32,468 nucleotides of DNA from Verrucomicrobia bacterium UBA6775 (GTDB lineage: Bacteria > Verrucomicrobiota > Verrucomicrobiia > Limisphaerales > UBA1096). The stretch covers positions 1-32,468 of the forward strand of contig DKGH01000061.1 of assembly GCA_002453165.1 (NCBI GenBank), given 5' to 3'. A model generated the notes under the pieces. The model did not search any database, had not been told where the DNA came from, and saw nothing but the letters and a program-made list of their open reading frames with translations. Position 1 is the stretch's first letter, and each line of letters begins with the position of its first letter. Below are positions 15,186-22,899 of this stretch, piece after piece. The position numbers and the translations under genes are program-made.

Positions 15186-17138
15186 GTGGTGGGTTCTCAA
15201 CATACAGCGGTGCAGTCCAGCAACGGGAAACTTGGCCAAGCGGAGACGCAATTGTTTTCGGAATCCGAACTGCACCTGATCGGCGAGGGCAACGAACTGC
15301 AGCTTTACAACAAGCTCGGGGCACAATTTCACGAGGTCAACGGGAATCACGGGGTGGTTTTTTCCGTGTGGGCACCCAACGCGCAGCGGGTCAGCGTGAC
15401 CGGCGATTTTAACGGATGGAATCCTGCGGCGCACCCGATGAGTCCGCAGGGAGATTCTGGGGTGTGGGCGGTTTTCATTCCGAACGTGGGGCAGGGGGCA
15501 CACTACAAGTTTCACCTCGTCAACGCACTTGGCCAGGCGGTTGAGAAAACCGATCCGATCGGGCGCTTCTTCGAGCAGGCTCCGAAGAATGCGGCGATCG
15601 TCTGGGATACCGCGCACCTCAAGTGGACGGACGAGTTATGGCTGGCTGCCCGCGCGGAACGGAATCCCCTCGAGTCGCCCATGAGTATTTACGAGGTGCA
15701 CCTTGGCTCGTGGCGGAAACACAACGACGCCGAGTCGTTCTCGTACCGTGACCTAGCGACTGAACTGGTCGACTATGTGACGCAGATGGGGTTCACGCAT
15801 GTCGAGTTTCTACCGGTGGCCGAGCACGCCTATTATCCGTCGTGGGGCTATCAGGTGACCGGTTTTTTTGCGCCGACGAGTCGCTACGGGACTCCGGACG
15901 ATTTCGCCGCGTTGGTGGATGCGCTGCACGCGGCCGGCATCGGCGTGATACTCGACTGGGTGCCGGCGCATTTTCCGAAGGACGATTATGCGTTGGCCCG
16001 CTTTGATGGAACGGCACTTTACGAGCACTATGATCCGCGCCGGGGTGAGCATCCGGACTGGGGAACGCATATTTTCAATTACGGACGGGATGAGGTTCGA
16101 AATTTCCTCACCGCCAACGCGCTGTACTGGTGCGATCGTTTTCATGTGGATGGACTGCGGGTCGACGCCGTGGCCTCGATGCTTTACCTCGACTATTCGC
16201 GCGAGGAGGGGCAGTGGATACCGAACGAACACGGCGGTCGCGAGAATCTGGAGGCGATCGGTTTTCTGCAGCATGTGAACCACCATGTGCTCACCCGTCA
16301 TCCGGGTACGGTGATGATTGCCGAGGAGTCGACCTCATGGCCTAAAGTGTCGCGTCCGCCCGGCGACGGTGGGCTGGGCTTTTCCTTCAAATGGAACATG
16401 GGCTGGATGCACGACAACCTGAGTTTTCTCGCTCAGGATCCGGTCAACCGCAAGTGGCACTTTGACAAGACGACCTTCGGGATGTTGTACCATTACGGCG
16501 AAAACTTCGTCCTGCCTCTGTCGCATGATGAGGTGGTGCACCTGAAGGGTTCGCTGCTCGGCAAGATGCCGGGCGACGACTGGCAGCGCTTCGCCAACCT
16601 GCGCTTGTTGCTTGGCTATCAATGGCTGTTCCCGGGAAAGAAACTCCTTTTTATGGGCGGCGAAATCGCAGAGGCCGGTGAGTGGAGCGAGGATCGCGGG
16701 TTAAACTGGAAAGCGGCAAGCGACGGTTCGCTAAATCAGGGCGTGCAAAACTGGGTGCGCGATCTCAACCATTTTTATCGGGAACAACCGTCGCTTTGGG
16801 AGGCTGATTTTGATCCGGCCGGTTTTCAATGGGTGAACTGCAACGACCGGGAAAACTCGGTTCTCACCTTCATTCGCAACGCCAAGTCGGGCGGTGCCGC
16901 GTTGCTCGTGGCGGTAAATTTCACCCCGGTGCCGCGGAGCGATTACCGAGTGGGCGTGGCGGAGGGCGGCCACTGGGAGGAGGTGCTCAACAGCGACGCG
17001 GCCATTTACGGCGGAACGAATGTTGGCAACGAGGGCTGCCGCGAGTCTGTTGCCGAACCAAGCGATGACATGGCGCAGTCGTTGAAGGTCGAGTTGCCGC
17101 CGCTTGGTGTGGTTGTGTTCCGCTTGGCCAAGCGATGA
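15186..17138 (+). CDS. glgB: 1,4-alpha-glucan branching enzyme
   Basis: Introduces alpha-1,6 branches into glycogen. The 650-residue protein lacks the extra N-terminal domain of the 728-residue E. coli enzyme. It has a CBM48 module (about 45-125, with W-A-P-N-A and G-D-F-N-G-W), then the GH13 barrel. The nucleophile is D327 in R-V-D-A-V, the acid/base lies in A-E-E-S-T (E380/E381), and D448 is in L-S-H-D-E-V. The C-terminal beta domain follows. GTG 15186 was chosen because an in-frame stop lies at 15153-15155 and no ATG exists between; GTG 15189 is equally possible. The last codons, R-L-A-K-R-stop, come from a palindrome copy that also overlaps the next start. Confidence 0.92.
   Translation: MVGSQHTAVQSSNGKLGQAETQLFSESELHLIGEGNELQLYNKLGAQFHEVNGNHGVVFSVWAPNAQRVSVTGDFNGWNPAAHPMSPQGDSGVWAVFIPNVGQGAHYKFHLVNALGQAVEKTDPIGRFFEQAPKNAAIVWDTAHLKWTDELWLAARAERNPLESPMSIYEVHLGSWRKHNDAESFSYRDLATELVDYVTQMGFTHVEFLPVAEHAYYPSWGYQVTGFFAPTSRYGTPDDFAALVDALHAAGIGVILDWVPAHFPKDDYALARFDGTALYEHYDPRRGEHPDWGTHIFNYGRDEVRNFLTANALYWCDRFHVDGLRVDAVASMLYLDYSREEGQWIPNEHGGRENLEAIGFLQHVNHHVLTRHPGTVMIAEESTSWPKVSRPPGDGGLGFSFKWNMGWMHDNLSFLAQDPVNRKWHFDKTTFGMLYHYGENFVLPLSHDEVVHLKGSLLGKMPGDDWQRFANLRLLLGYQWLFPGKKLLFMGGEIAEAGEWSEDRGLNWKAASDGSLNQGVQNWVRDLNHFYREQPSLWEADFDPAGFQWVNCNDRENSVLTFIRNAKSGGAALLVAVNFTPVPRSDYRVGVAEGGHWEEVLNSDAAIYGGTNVGNEGCRESVAEPSDDMAQSLKVELPPLGVVVFRLAKR
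17121..17134. repeat. Iterated palindrome at the glgB end / comF start
   Basis: Exact CGCTTGGCCAAGCG forms the last codons of glgB (R-L-A-K-R); the comF ATG begins at the next base, 17135. Confidence 0.85.
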
Positions 17139-17890
17139 GCGGCGTGGCGACAGCGTTGTCGGGCTTGGCCAAGCGCGGCCTGGCACTGGTTTATCCGGAA
17201 GTCTGCCAATTGTGCCGCGACGAACCGGCACAGCCGGCGGACGGCTACGTCGGCACGGATTGTCTCGAGAAGATGAAACCAATCGAGGCGCCGTTCTGCC
17301 GCCGCTGCGGCCAGCCGTTTGAGGGGGAGATCACGGGCGAGTTCGAATGCACGAACTGCCGTGAGATGAAGCTGCGCTTTGAGTTCGCCCGCGGCGTGAT
17401 GCGCGGTTCAGCAGAAATGATGGATGCAGTCCACCGGTTCAAATATCAACAGGCACTTTGGCTGGAGCCGTTGTTTCGGCGGTTGTTCGCCGAGATGGCT
17501 GTGGAACAAATCCGCTCGTGGCGGGGCGATTGCCTTGTGCCGGTGCCGCTTCATCCGGTACGGTTTCGCGAGCGCGGGTTCAACCAGGCGGAGACGCTGT
17601 GTCGCAACCTGAGCCGTGACACCGGCCTGATGGTGTTGACCCGCGCCGTGAAACGCATTCGCGTAACCCGAACACAGGCATTGCTCTCGCGGGGGGAGCG
17701 TCTGGCCAACATGCGAGGGGCTTTTGCTCCCGCCAAAATGAATTTGAACGACAAGCGAGTTGTGCTTGTCGATGATGTTTTGACAACCGGAGCCACGACC
17801 AACGAATGTGCGGCGGCCTGCCTCAAGGCAGGTGCGGCGGCTGTCTGTGTCTGGACGCTGGCCCGCGCGCTTGGCTCGCCAAGCAACTGA
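17135..17890 (+). CDS. comF: ComF-family phosphoribosyltransferase-like protein
   Basis: ComF proteins combine zinc-ribbon cysteines with a phosphoribosyltransferase domain and are linked to natural transformation in some bacteria. The 251-residue protein has cysteine pairs at C24/C27, C55/C58 and C72/C75, then V-P-V-P-L-H (135-140), R-x-R-G-F-N-Q-A (146-152) and the PRPP-binding segment V-L-V-D-D-V-L-T-T-G-A-T (210-221). The start overlaps the glgB stop by four bases. A palindrome copy at 17163 encodes G-L-A-K-R-G in the N-terminal segment before the first zinc cysteines. Other competence genes are not present, so DNA uptake is not established. Confidence 0.85.
   Translation: MSGVATALSGLAKRGLALVYPEVCQLCRDEPAQPADGYVGTDCLEKMKPIEAPFCRRCGQPFEGEITGEFECTNCREMKLRFEFARGVMRGSAEMMDAVHRFKYQQALWLEPLFRRLFAEMAVEQIRSWRGDCLVPVPLHPVRFRERGFNQAETLCRNLSRDTGLMVLTRAVKRIRVTRTQALLSRGERLANMRGAFAPAKMNLNDKRVVLVDDVLTTGATTNECAAACLKAGAAAVCVWTLARALGSPSN
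17163..17175. repeat. Iterated palindrome, in comF
   Basis: Exact GCTTGGCCAAGCG encoding L-A-K-R ahead of the first zinc cysteines, 41 bases after the preceding copy. Confidence 0.85.
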
Positions 17891-17894
17891 CAAC

Positions 17895-18866
17895 ATGTCT
17901 GACCTGGACGATTTTTCAAAAACATTACCGAAACTCGAAACCGTGGATGCGGAAGCCATCCCGGGTGGGCTGGAACCGGGCAGCGGCTCGGCTAAGCTGA
18001 AGTTTGGCGAAAACTCCGGCCGCAAAAAAAATATCCCGAAGGGCTTGTGGACCAAGTGCGGCAAGTGCTCCGAGTTGATCTTCGACAAGGATCTCGATGA
18101 AAACCTCAAAACCTGTACCTCGTGTGGTTATCATTTCCCGATCTCAGCGCGGGCACGGCTGGAGTCGCTGATCGACGGGGGCTCGTTCAAGGAGATGGAC
18201 GCCGGCATGGCGAGTGTGGACGTACTCAAGTTCACCGGCGTGGCGTCGTACCCGTCCAAGCTCGAGCGGTATCAGGAAAAAACAGGCGAGTCGGATGCGG
18301 TCATCACCGGGGTCTGCCAGATGGGGCCGCACAAGATCGCGCTGGGGATCATGGATTTTTCATTCCTCGGTGGCTCGATGGGGTCGGTAGTGGGTGAGAA
18401 GTTAACCCGCCTAATCGAGGCCGGGACGAAAGGTAAAATACCTGTTGTGATCATCTCGACCAGCGGCGGCGCCCGGATGTACGAGGGGATGTTCAGCCTG
18501 ATGCAGATGGCCAAGACCTGCGGCGCGTTGGCATATCACGCGGAGGCCAAGCTGCCGTACATCAGTGTCCTGACGCACCCGACAACAGCCGGTGTGATGG
18601 CGAGCTACGCGAGCGTGGGGGATTTGATAATCGCCGAGCCGGGCGCAATGATCGGGTTTGCCGGCCCGCGCGTGATCAAGGACACGACGCAGGCGGAGTT
18701 GCCGCCCGGATTTCAGACTGCGGAATTTTTGCTGGATCGGGGGATGATCGACGCGATTGTGCCGCGCAATGAGATGCGCGACTCGCTGGTTGGCTACCTC
18801 GATTTTCTCACGACCGGCAAGGCCAAGCCGAAGGCCAAGCGGGTTGCGAAGAAAAAAGCCTCCTGA
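17895..18866 (+). CDS. accD: Acetyl-CoA carboxylase carboxyltransferase subunit beta
   Basis: Carries the carboxyl group from biotin to acetyl-CoA with AccA, giving malonyl-CoA for fatty acid synthesis. The 323-residue protein has the N-terminal zinc ribbon (C55, C58, C74, C77) and the crotonase-like carboxyltransferase core with S-T-S-G-G-A-R-M-Y-E-G, T-H-P-T-T-A-G-V-M-A-S and G-F-A-G-P-R-V-I. Before the zinc ribbon there is an extra polar N-terminal stretch of about 45 residues, and the C-terminus ends in a Lys/Ala-rich tail. ATG 17895 lies four bases after the comF stop. No palindrome copy lies in this gene. Confidence 0.93.
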   Translation: MSDLDDFSKTLPKLETVDAEAIPGGLEPGSGSAKLKFGENSGRKKNIPKGLWTKCGKCSELIFDKDLDENLKTCTSCGYHFPISARARLESLIDGGSFKEMDAGMASVDVLKFTGVASYPSKLERYQEKTGESDAVITGVCQMGPHKIALGIMDFSFLGGSMGSVVGEKLTRLIEAGTKGKIPVVIISTSGGARMYEGMFSLMQMAKTCGALAYHAEAKLPYISVLTHPTTAGVMASYASVGDLIIAEPGAMIGFAGPRVIKDTTQAELPPGFQTAEFLLDRGMIDAIVPRNEMRDSLVGYLDFLTTGKAKPKAKRVAKKKAS

Positions 18867-18869
18867 GTT

Positions 18870-19511
18870 TCAGTTGCCGGCGGGATACTCGATGATCGAG
18901 ATGTCCTTGTACCAGATTTCGCAGGCTGGCCCGCTGTGTACCTGAAGGGCGATCACGCCGCTCTTGGCAATCTCCGGATCCTCCTCCAAGTAATCCACCG
19001 TGTTATGCCCATTCAGGAATAACTGGATGCGGTTGCCCCGCGCAACGATGCGATAGTCATTCCAACCATCGACATTGGCGATCTTGGGGATGTCCTCGGC
19101 GGGCGGCCCCGCGAGGATTTTTCGGCGGCGGGATTCATCGTAGAGTGCACCCCAGTATTTCTGCCCGATGTCGGCCTGAAACCCGATCACCTCGTGATGG
19201 TTCGGGATGCGCTTGGTGCGAAACTGTACTCCGGCGTTGGCCTGCGGCGAACCGACGATCTTGAATTTTAGGTTCAACTCAAAATTCTCGTACTCACTTG
19301 TCGTGCAGAGAAACTCGTTGTTCGGGATTTTTTCCGTGAGCCGTCCGGCAACGATTGAGCCGTCCTCAATCCGGAAAAAGTCCATGTTGCCTTCCCAGCC
19401 GGAAAATGTTTTGCCGTCGAAGATCGACTTGGTCGGATGATCCTTCATGGGATTGACCGCACAGCAGCCCGCGACAAGCGCGGCGACGAAGAGATAAAAA
19501 ACGGATTTCAC
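18870..19511 (-). CDS. DUF1080 (3-keto-disaccharide hydrolase family) lipoprotein
   Basis: A 213-residue secreted protein with a lipobox L-V-A-G-C (lipidated C16) after a short hydrophobic signal. The mature part is a single concanavalin A-like beta sandwich of the DUF1080 family: I-F-D-G-K-T-F-S-G-W near the start, a G-V-Q-F-R-T strand, N-D-Y-R-I-V-A-R-G-N-R-I-Q-L-F-L-N-G, and a closing G-x-I-A-L-Q-V-H-S-G strand. Members of this family in Bacteroidetes cleave 3-keto-glycosides; many PVC members are uncharacterised. It is convergent with accD with only three bases between stops. Substrate unknown. Confidence 0.85.
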   Translation of the reverse strand: MKSVFYLFVAALVAGCCAVNPMKDHPTKSIFDGKTFSGWEGNMDFFRIEDGSIVAGRLTEKIPNNEFLCTTSEYENFELNLKFKIVGSPQANAGVQFRTKRIPNHHEVIGFQADIGQKYWGALYDESRRRKILAGPPAEDIPKIANVDGWNDYRIVARGNRIQLFLNGHNTVDYLEEDPEIAKSGVIALQVHSGPACEIWYKDISIIEYPAGN

Positions 19512-19529
19512 GGCCCAAACGTGCCCGAT

Positions 19530-19543
19530 CGCTTGGCCAAGCG
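19530..19543. repeat. Intergenic iterated palindrome
   Basis: Exact CGCTTGGCCAAGCG in the 41-base gap between the aminotransferase stop and the DUF1080 start (both minus strand). Confidence 0.85.
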
Positions 19544-19552
19544 CGAGCAGAT

Positions 19553-20413
19553 TCAGCCTGCTTGAGCCGTGTGCTGGGCCAGTTTCGCATCGTGCGCCTC
19601 GACGAGTTGTTCAATCAACGGATGCCCCGGCAGGGCGACTCCGTCCACTTGGCCCACTGCGCGGATTCCCGTTGCTGTGTTGGTGACGAGCACCGCTTCT
19701 GCCTGCTGCAGTTCGGTCGGGGAAACCGACTCCTCCCGCACCGCTTGGCCAAGCGCGGCTGCCAGGTCGATGACCAGTTCCCGGGTCACCCCGGGCAGTA
19801 CCCCGTCGGTCACCGGTGGTGTCCGAAGTATGCCGTCCCGTGTCCAGAAAACATTCGCGGAAGACGTCTCGGTAATGTTGCCGTCGGAATTCAGGATTAA
19901 CCCGTCATCTGCACCATTCTGCTTGGCCAAGCGCTTGGCCAGGATGGAGCCAAGTTTGTTGCCGGACTTGATTCTGGCGAGCGGATCATCCTTGGCCACA
20001 CGGGCGTCGGTGCTTACCAGAGAAAGTGGTGTACTGTTTTGTTTCGGCAGCGGATGAATCGCGATCAAAGAGTTGGGTTGTTCATCGCCCGTGAAGCCGT
20101 AGCCGCGCTCACCGGATTCACGGGATACCGTCAGGCGCGCGATGCAGTTGGCGTTGGCACTCTTCTTGATCAGTCTTTCAGTCTGGCTAAGGAACTCATC
20201 GGCGGAAAAGGGAAGCCGAAGGTCTATGATGTCCGCCCCGGAACTGAGGCGAGCCATGTGCTGTTCCCAACGAAAAGGCTTTCCCGCATGAACACGCACT
20301 GTCTCAAAAAGGCTCTCGCCATAAAGGAAACCGCGATCGTTTGGGGAGATGGCGATCTCATTCAGCGGCAGAATCTGTCCGTTAAAACAAGCGTTTGGCT
20401 CAGTTTGGCTCAT
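19553..20413 (-). CDS. Class IV PLP aminotransferase / aminodeoxychorismate lyase-like
   Basis: PLP enzyme of 286 residues in the branched-chain aminotransferase/PabC/D-amino acid aminotransferase fold. It starts with F-N-G-x-I-L-P and D-R-G-F-L-Y-G-E-S-L-F-E-T (26-38), has the PLP lysine in I-K-S-G-N-K (K149), E182 in I-T-E-T-S-S-A-N-V-F, and T-N-T-A-T-G-I-R in the C-terminal part. The D-R-G-x-x-Y-G-E-S-L-F-E-T and L-V-T-N segments fit PabC or D-aminotransferase better than IlvE, but specificity cannot be settled by eye. Two palindrome sites are here: one encoding L-A-K-R-L-A-K just after the PLP lysine, one encoding A-L-G-Q-A-V. Confidence 0.8.
   Translation of the reverse strand: MSQTEPNACFNGQILPLNEIAISPNDRGFLYGESLFETVRVHAGKPFRWEQHMARLSSGADIIDLRLPFSADEFLSQTERLIKKSANANCIARLTVSRESGERGYGFTGDEQPNSLIAIHPLPKQNSTPLSLVSTDARVAKDDPLARIKSGNKLGSILAKRLAKQNGADDGLILNSDGNITETSSANVFWTRDGILRTPPVTDGVLPGVTRELVIDLAAALGQAVREESVSPTELQQAEAVLVTNTATGIRAVGQVDGVALPGHPLIEQLVEAHDAKLAQHTAQAG
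19742..19755. repeat. Iterated palindrome, in the aminotransferase gene (first)
   Basis: Exact CGCTTGGCCAAGCG encoding A-L-G-Q-A; family members often read L-G-I-P at this point, so the Gly is retained. Confidence 0.85.
19921..19941. repeat. Tandem iterated palindrome, in the aminotransferase gene (second)
   Basis: Exact GCTTGGCCAAGC (19921-19932) followed by a partial unit GCTTGGCCA (19933-19941), period 12 bp, encoding L-A-K-R-L-A-K shortly after the PLP lysine. Confidence 0.85.
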
Positions 20414-20517
20414 GCGTGCGCTAAAAACAGCGGGTCGAAAGTCCCAAAAACCGTCACGGTGTCAATAGGCAACGTCCATTGTAACTTCTTTTGTCGAACG
20501 TCCGTAGTAATGGGCAC

Positions 20518-21504
20518 ATGAAGTTCAACTTGAAAACCAGAATCATCGGAGCGGCGATTCTTGTCGGCATTATTACGTCGATGCCCTTTGATTTGATTGC
20601 CGAGGACGAGGAGAAAAAGCCCAGTCGGCGCGAGCGCTTGAAGCAGCGCTTCGACAAAAACAAGGATGGCAAACTGGATGAAGCCGAGCGCGAGGCGATC
20701 CGCAAATTATTCAGTCGCTCCCGGCGATCGGGGGAAGACAATTCAGCCAAGCGCGACGACAAGATTCATGTACCCGATGATTACGATCCGAAAAAGAAGT
20801 ATCCGTTCATCCTGACACTGCACGGTTACACCGGCAATGGGCGTGCCCAGTTGGGATTCTTTCCTCTGGGCAGGTTGGCTGACAAATACGATTTCATCTA
20901 CTGTGCCCCGGACGGAATTGACCGCAGTTGGAACGCCACCGATGCCTGCTGCGATCGGCAGGGAAAAGTGGACGACTCAAAGTATCTCCGGAGCCTGATC
21001 CTCAAGGCGATGAAGGAATACAACATCGACAGAAAGCGCGTGTACATCACCGGCCTATCCAACGGCGGATTCATGAGCTATCGCATGGCACACGATCACT
21101 CCGACCTAGTCACCGCGATCGTGCCGTTCGCCGGGGTTGGCTTCGATAAATGGCCCAGTAATCCCAAGAACCCGGTCAGCGTGCTGCACATTCACGGAAC
21201 TAGGGACAGGACAATCAAGTGGGGCGGCGGTGGTCTTCGGAGCGCAAGATATCCAAGTGCCGAGGATAATTTTGCGAAGTGGCGGGCATTCAACAAATGC
21301 GAAAAGAAAACCGACACCAGCGACCTGAAGATCGATCTCGACCGCAAAGTCGAAGGCGCTGAAACCAAGGTGGTGCGTTACGAATCGAAAGATGGCAAAG
21401 TCGTGACCGAACTCTGGGGGGTAGTGGACGGCGGCCATGTCACCCCGCCAAGAAGCGCCGCCCGCGAGCGAATCATCAAGTGGATGCTCGCCCGTTCGAA
21501 GTAA
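20518..21504 (+). CDS. Secreted PHB-depolymerase/feruloyl-esterase-like hydrolase with EF-hand
   Basis: Exported alpha/beta hydrolase of 328 residues, probably an esterase on polyester or plant-phenolic esters. ATG 20518 gives a signal peptide (about 1-28); an in-frame ATG at 20491 would add nine residues unlike a signal peptide. A short charged segment holds one EF-hand-like calcium loop (D46-x-N48-x-D50-G-x-L-D-x-x-E57). The catalytic domain has the oxyanion region L-H-G-Y-T-G-N-G, the nucleophile in G-L-S-N-G-G (S181), an aspartate in H-G-T-R-D and the histidine in D-G-G-H. The C-D-R-Q-G and C-C region suggests disulfides. It is divergent from the aminotransferase across about 100 bases. 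Confidence 0.82.
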   Translation: MKFNLKTRIIGAAILVGIITSMPFDLIAEDEEKKPSRRERLKQRFDKNKDGKLDEAEREAIRKLFSRSRRSGEDNSAKRDDKIHVPDDYDPKKKYPFILTLHGYTGNGRAQLGFFPLGRLADKYDFIYCAPDGIDRSWNATDACCDRQGKVDDSKYLRSLILKAMKEYNIDRKRVYITGLSNGGFMSYRMAHDHSDLVTAIVPFAGVGFDKWPSNPKNPVSVLHIHGTRDRTIKWGGGGLRSARYPSAEDNFAKWRAFNKCEKKTDTSDLKIDLDRKVEGAETKVVRYESKDGKVVTELWGVVDGGHVTPPRSAARERIIKWMLARSK

Positions 21505-21726
21505 CTCACAAACCAGCAAAGCGCTTGGCCAAGGGTAGGGCAGAATATCGAACGCCGAACAAGGAACGCCGAAATTTGAACAGGGAAAGGTAGGGACAGC
21601 CGTCCCTAACGTCCCTACCTCTATCGATTGGCCAAGCGGTGGTTCAAAACCGCGAGTCGCGAATTGCCCTAACAGGCTAACCGTAAAAATGCGGAGTCGG
21701 TTTTTGCTTTGCCGCTGCGGTGTAAA
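21505..21726. repeat. Intergenic repeat element with hairpin, flanked by palindrome near-matches
   Basis: No gene is seen here. A palindrome near match (GCGCTTGGCCAAG, 21521-21533) is followed by a quasi-repetitive A-rich stretch (21543-21580) built from two copies of CGAACGCCGAA-like units (GAACGCCGAA at 21550-21559 and 21564-21573). Next comes a hairpin region: TAGGGAC (21591-21597) pairs with GTCCCTA (21602-21608) across AGCC, while GGTAGGGAC (21589-21597) can instead pair with GTCCCTACC (21611-21619). A second near match (TTGGCCAAGCGG, 21628-21639) closes the element. It resembles REP/MITE-type non-coding repeats, but dispersion elsewhere cannot be checked here. Confidence 0.6.
21679..21705 (+). 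terminator. Weak terminator candidate downstream of the esterase
   Basis: AACCG (21679-21683) can pair with CGGTT (21698-21702) across 14 bases, followed by a short T-run. It lies between the convergent esterase and aroC genes. The stem is short, so the call is tentative. Confidence 0.25.
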
Positions 21727-22812
21727 TTAGTCCCACTGGTTTTGGGCGCGGTGGCGGAGGGCGTGGTCGGCGAGGACCAGTGCGGTCATGGCTTCGACCA
21801 TTGGCACGGCTCGTGGCAGGACGCAGGGGTCGTGGCGGCCCCGGCCTCGGAGGGTGGTGTTTTTCAGGTTTTCGTCGATGGTGTCCTGCTCGTGCATGAC
21901 TGTGGCCACTGGCTTGAAGGCGACTCGAAAATGTACTGTTTCGCCGTTGGAGATTCCGCCCTGAACGCCGCCGGAGTCGTTTTTGGTTGTTTGCACCTTG
22001 CCGCGGCGGTCTCGGATCGGGTCGTTGTGCTCAGTGCCGTTCAGAAGTGTGCCGGCAAAACCGGAGCCGACCTCAAAACCTTTTGAGGCGGGGAGACTCA
22101 GCATGGCCTTGGCCAGGTCTGCCTCGAGCCGGTCGAACACCGGGTCGCCCCAGCCGACTGGTAGTCCGCGCGCCACTCCCTCGATGATCCCGCCGACTGT
22201 GTCGCCTGCTTTTCGGGTGCGGTCGATGAGGTGAATCATTTTGTCGGCAACGCCCGGGTCGGGACAGCGGACGATGTTTGACTCGACATCGCGGAGTTTC
22301 ACTTTGTCCGGGTTGATGTCGGCGACGATTTTCCGAACCTGTTTCACGTACGACAACACCTCGACTCCGAAGCGTTGCTTGAGCAGTTTTTTTGCGACGG
22401 CACCGGCGGCCACGCGGCCGATTGTTTCGCGGGCGCTTGAGCGTCCGCCGCCCTGCCAGTTTCGGAAGCCAAATTTTTGCTGGTAGGTGAAATCGGCGTG
22501 TGAGGGGCGGAACTTGGTTTTCATCTCCGAGTACGCCTCGGGCCGATGGTCCTTGTTGTGAACCATCATGAGGATCGGTGTGCCGAGGGTTTTGCCCTCG
22601 AATGTGCCGGAGAGGATGCTGACCCGATCGGCCTCGTCGCGGGGGGTGACGATCTTGGACTGGCCCGGCCGGCGGCGGTCGAGATCCGGCTGGATGTCGG
22701 ATTCGTCCAACTCCAGTTGAGGCGGGCAGCCGTCGATCACGACACCGACTCCGCCGCCGTGGGACTCGCCCCAGGTGGTGATTCGAAACAGGTGGCCAAA
22801 GGTGTTTGGCAT
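21727..22812 (-). CDS. aroC: Chorismate synthase
   Basis: FMN-dependent lyase that makes chorismate from EPSP, the last shared step of aromatic biosynthesis. The 361-residue protein begins M-P-N-T-F-G-H-L-F-R and has G-E-S-H-G, the R-P-S-H-A-D segment, G-G-G-R-S-S-A-R-E-T and D-S-G-G-V-Q-G-G-I-S-N-G, all family signatures. Start ATG 22812 matches the usual N-terminus (family proteins begin only a few residues before F-G-x-x-F-x-x-x-T-x-G-E-S-H-G). The frame continues upstream to 22938 but that sequence is unlike the family and overlaps the divergent gene. No palindrome copy occurs in it. Confidence 0.95.
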   Translation of the reverse strand: MPNTFGHLFRITTWGESHGGGVGVVIDGCPPQLELDESDIQPDLDRRRPGQSKIVTPRDEADRVSILSGTFEGKTLGTPILMMVHNKDHRPEAYSEMKTKFRPSHADFTYQQKFGFRNWQGGGRSSARETIGRVAAGAVAKKLLKQRFGVEVLSYVKQVRKIVADINPDKVKLRDVESNIVRCPDPGVADKMIHLIDRTRKAGDTVGGIIEGVARGLPVGWGDPVFDRLEADLAKAMLSLPASKGFEVGSGFAGTLLNGTEHNDPIRDRRGKVQTTKNDSGGVQGGISNGETVHFRVAFKPVATVMHEQDTIDENLKNTTLRGRGRHDPCVLPRAVPMVEAMTALVLADHALRHRAQNQWD

Positions 22813-22899
22813 GGGCCGATTGTGCGGGAAAACGCGCCGCGTGGCAAATCGCCCAAAAATGAACTGGCAGGCGGGGGAATCTTCGGCCAGAGTCGCCTC

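Noticed and set aside
17135..17890. comF as evidence that the palindrome is a DNA uptake sequence
   Set aside because: ComF-like genes are widespread in non-competent bacteria, known uptake sequences are not palindromic, and no other competence gene is present here.
22546..22899. Upstream extension of the LamG/PQQ gene back to 22546
   Set aside because: This part is antisense to the well-conserved start of aroC and has no signal-peptide or domain character; a start near 22900 gives a sensible signal peptide.
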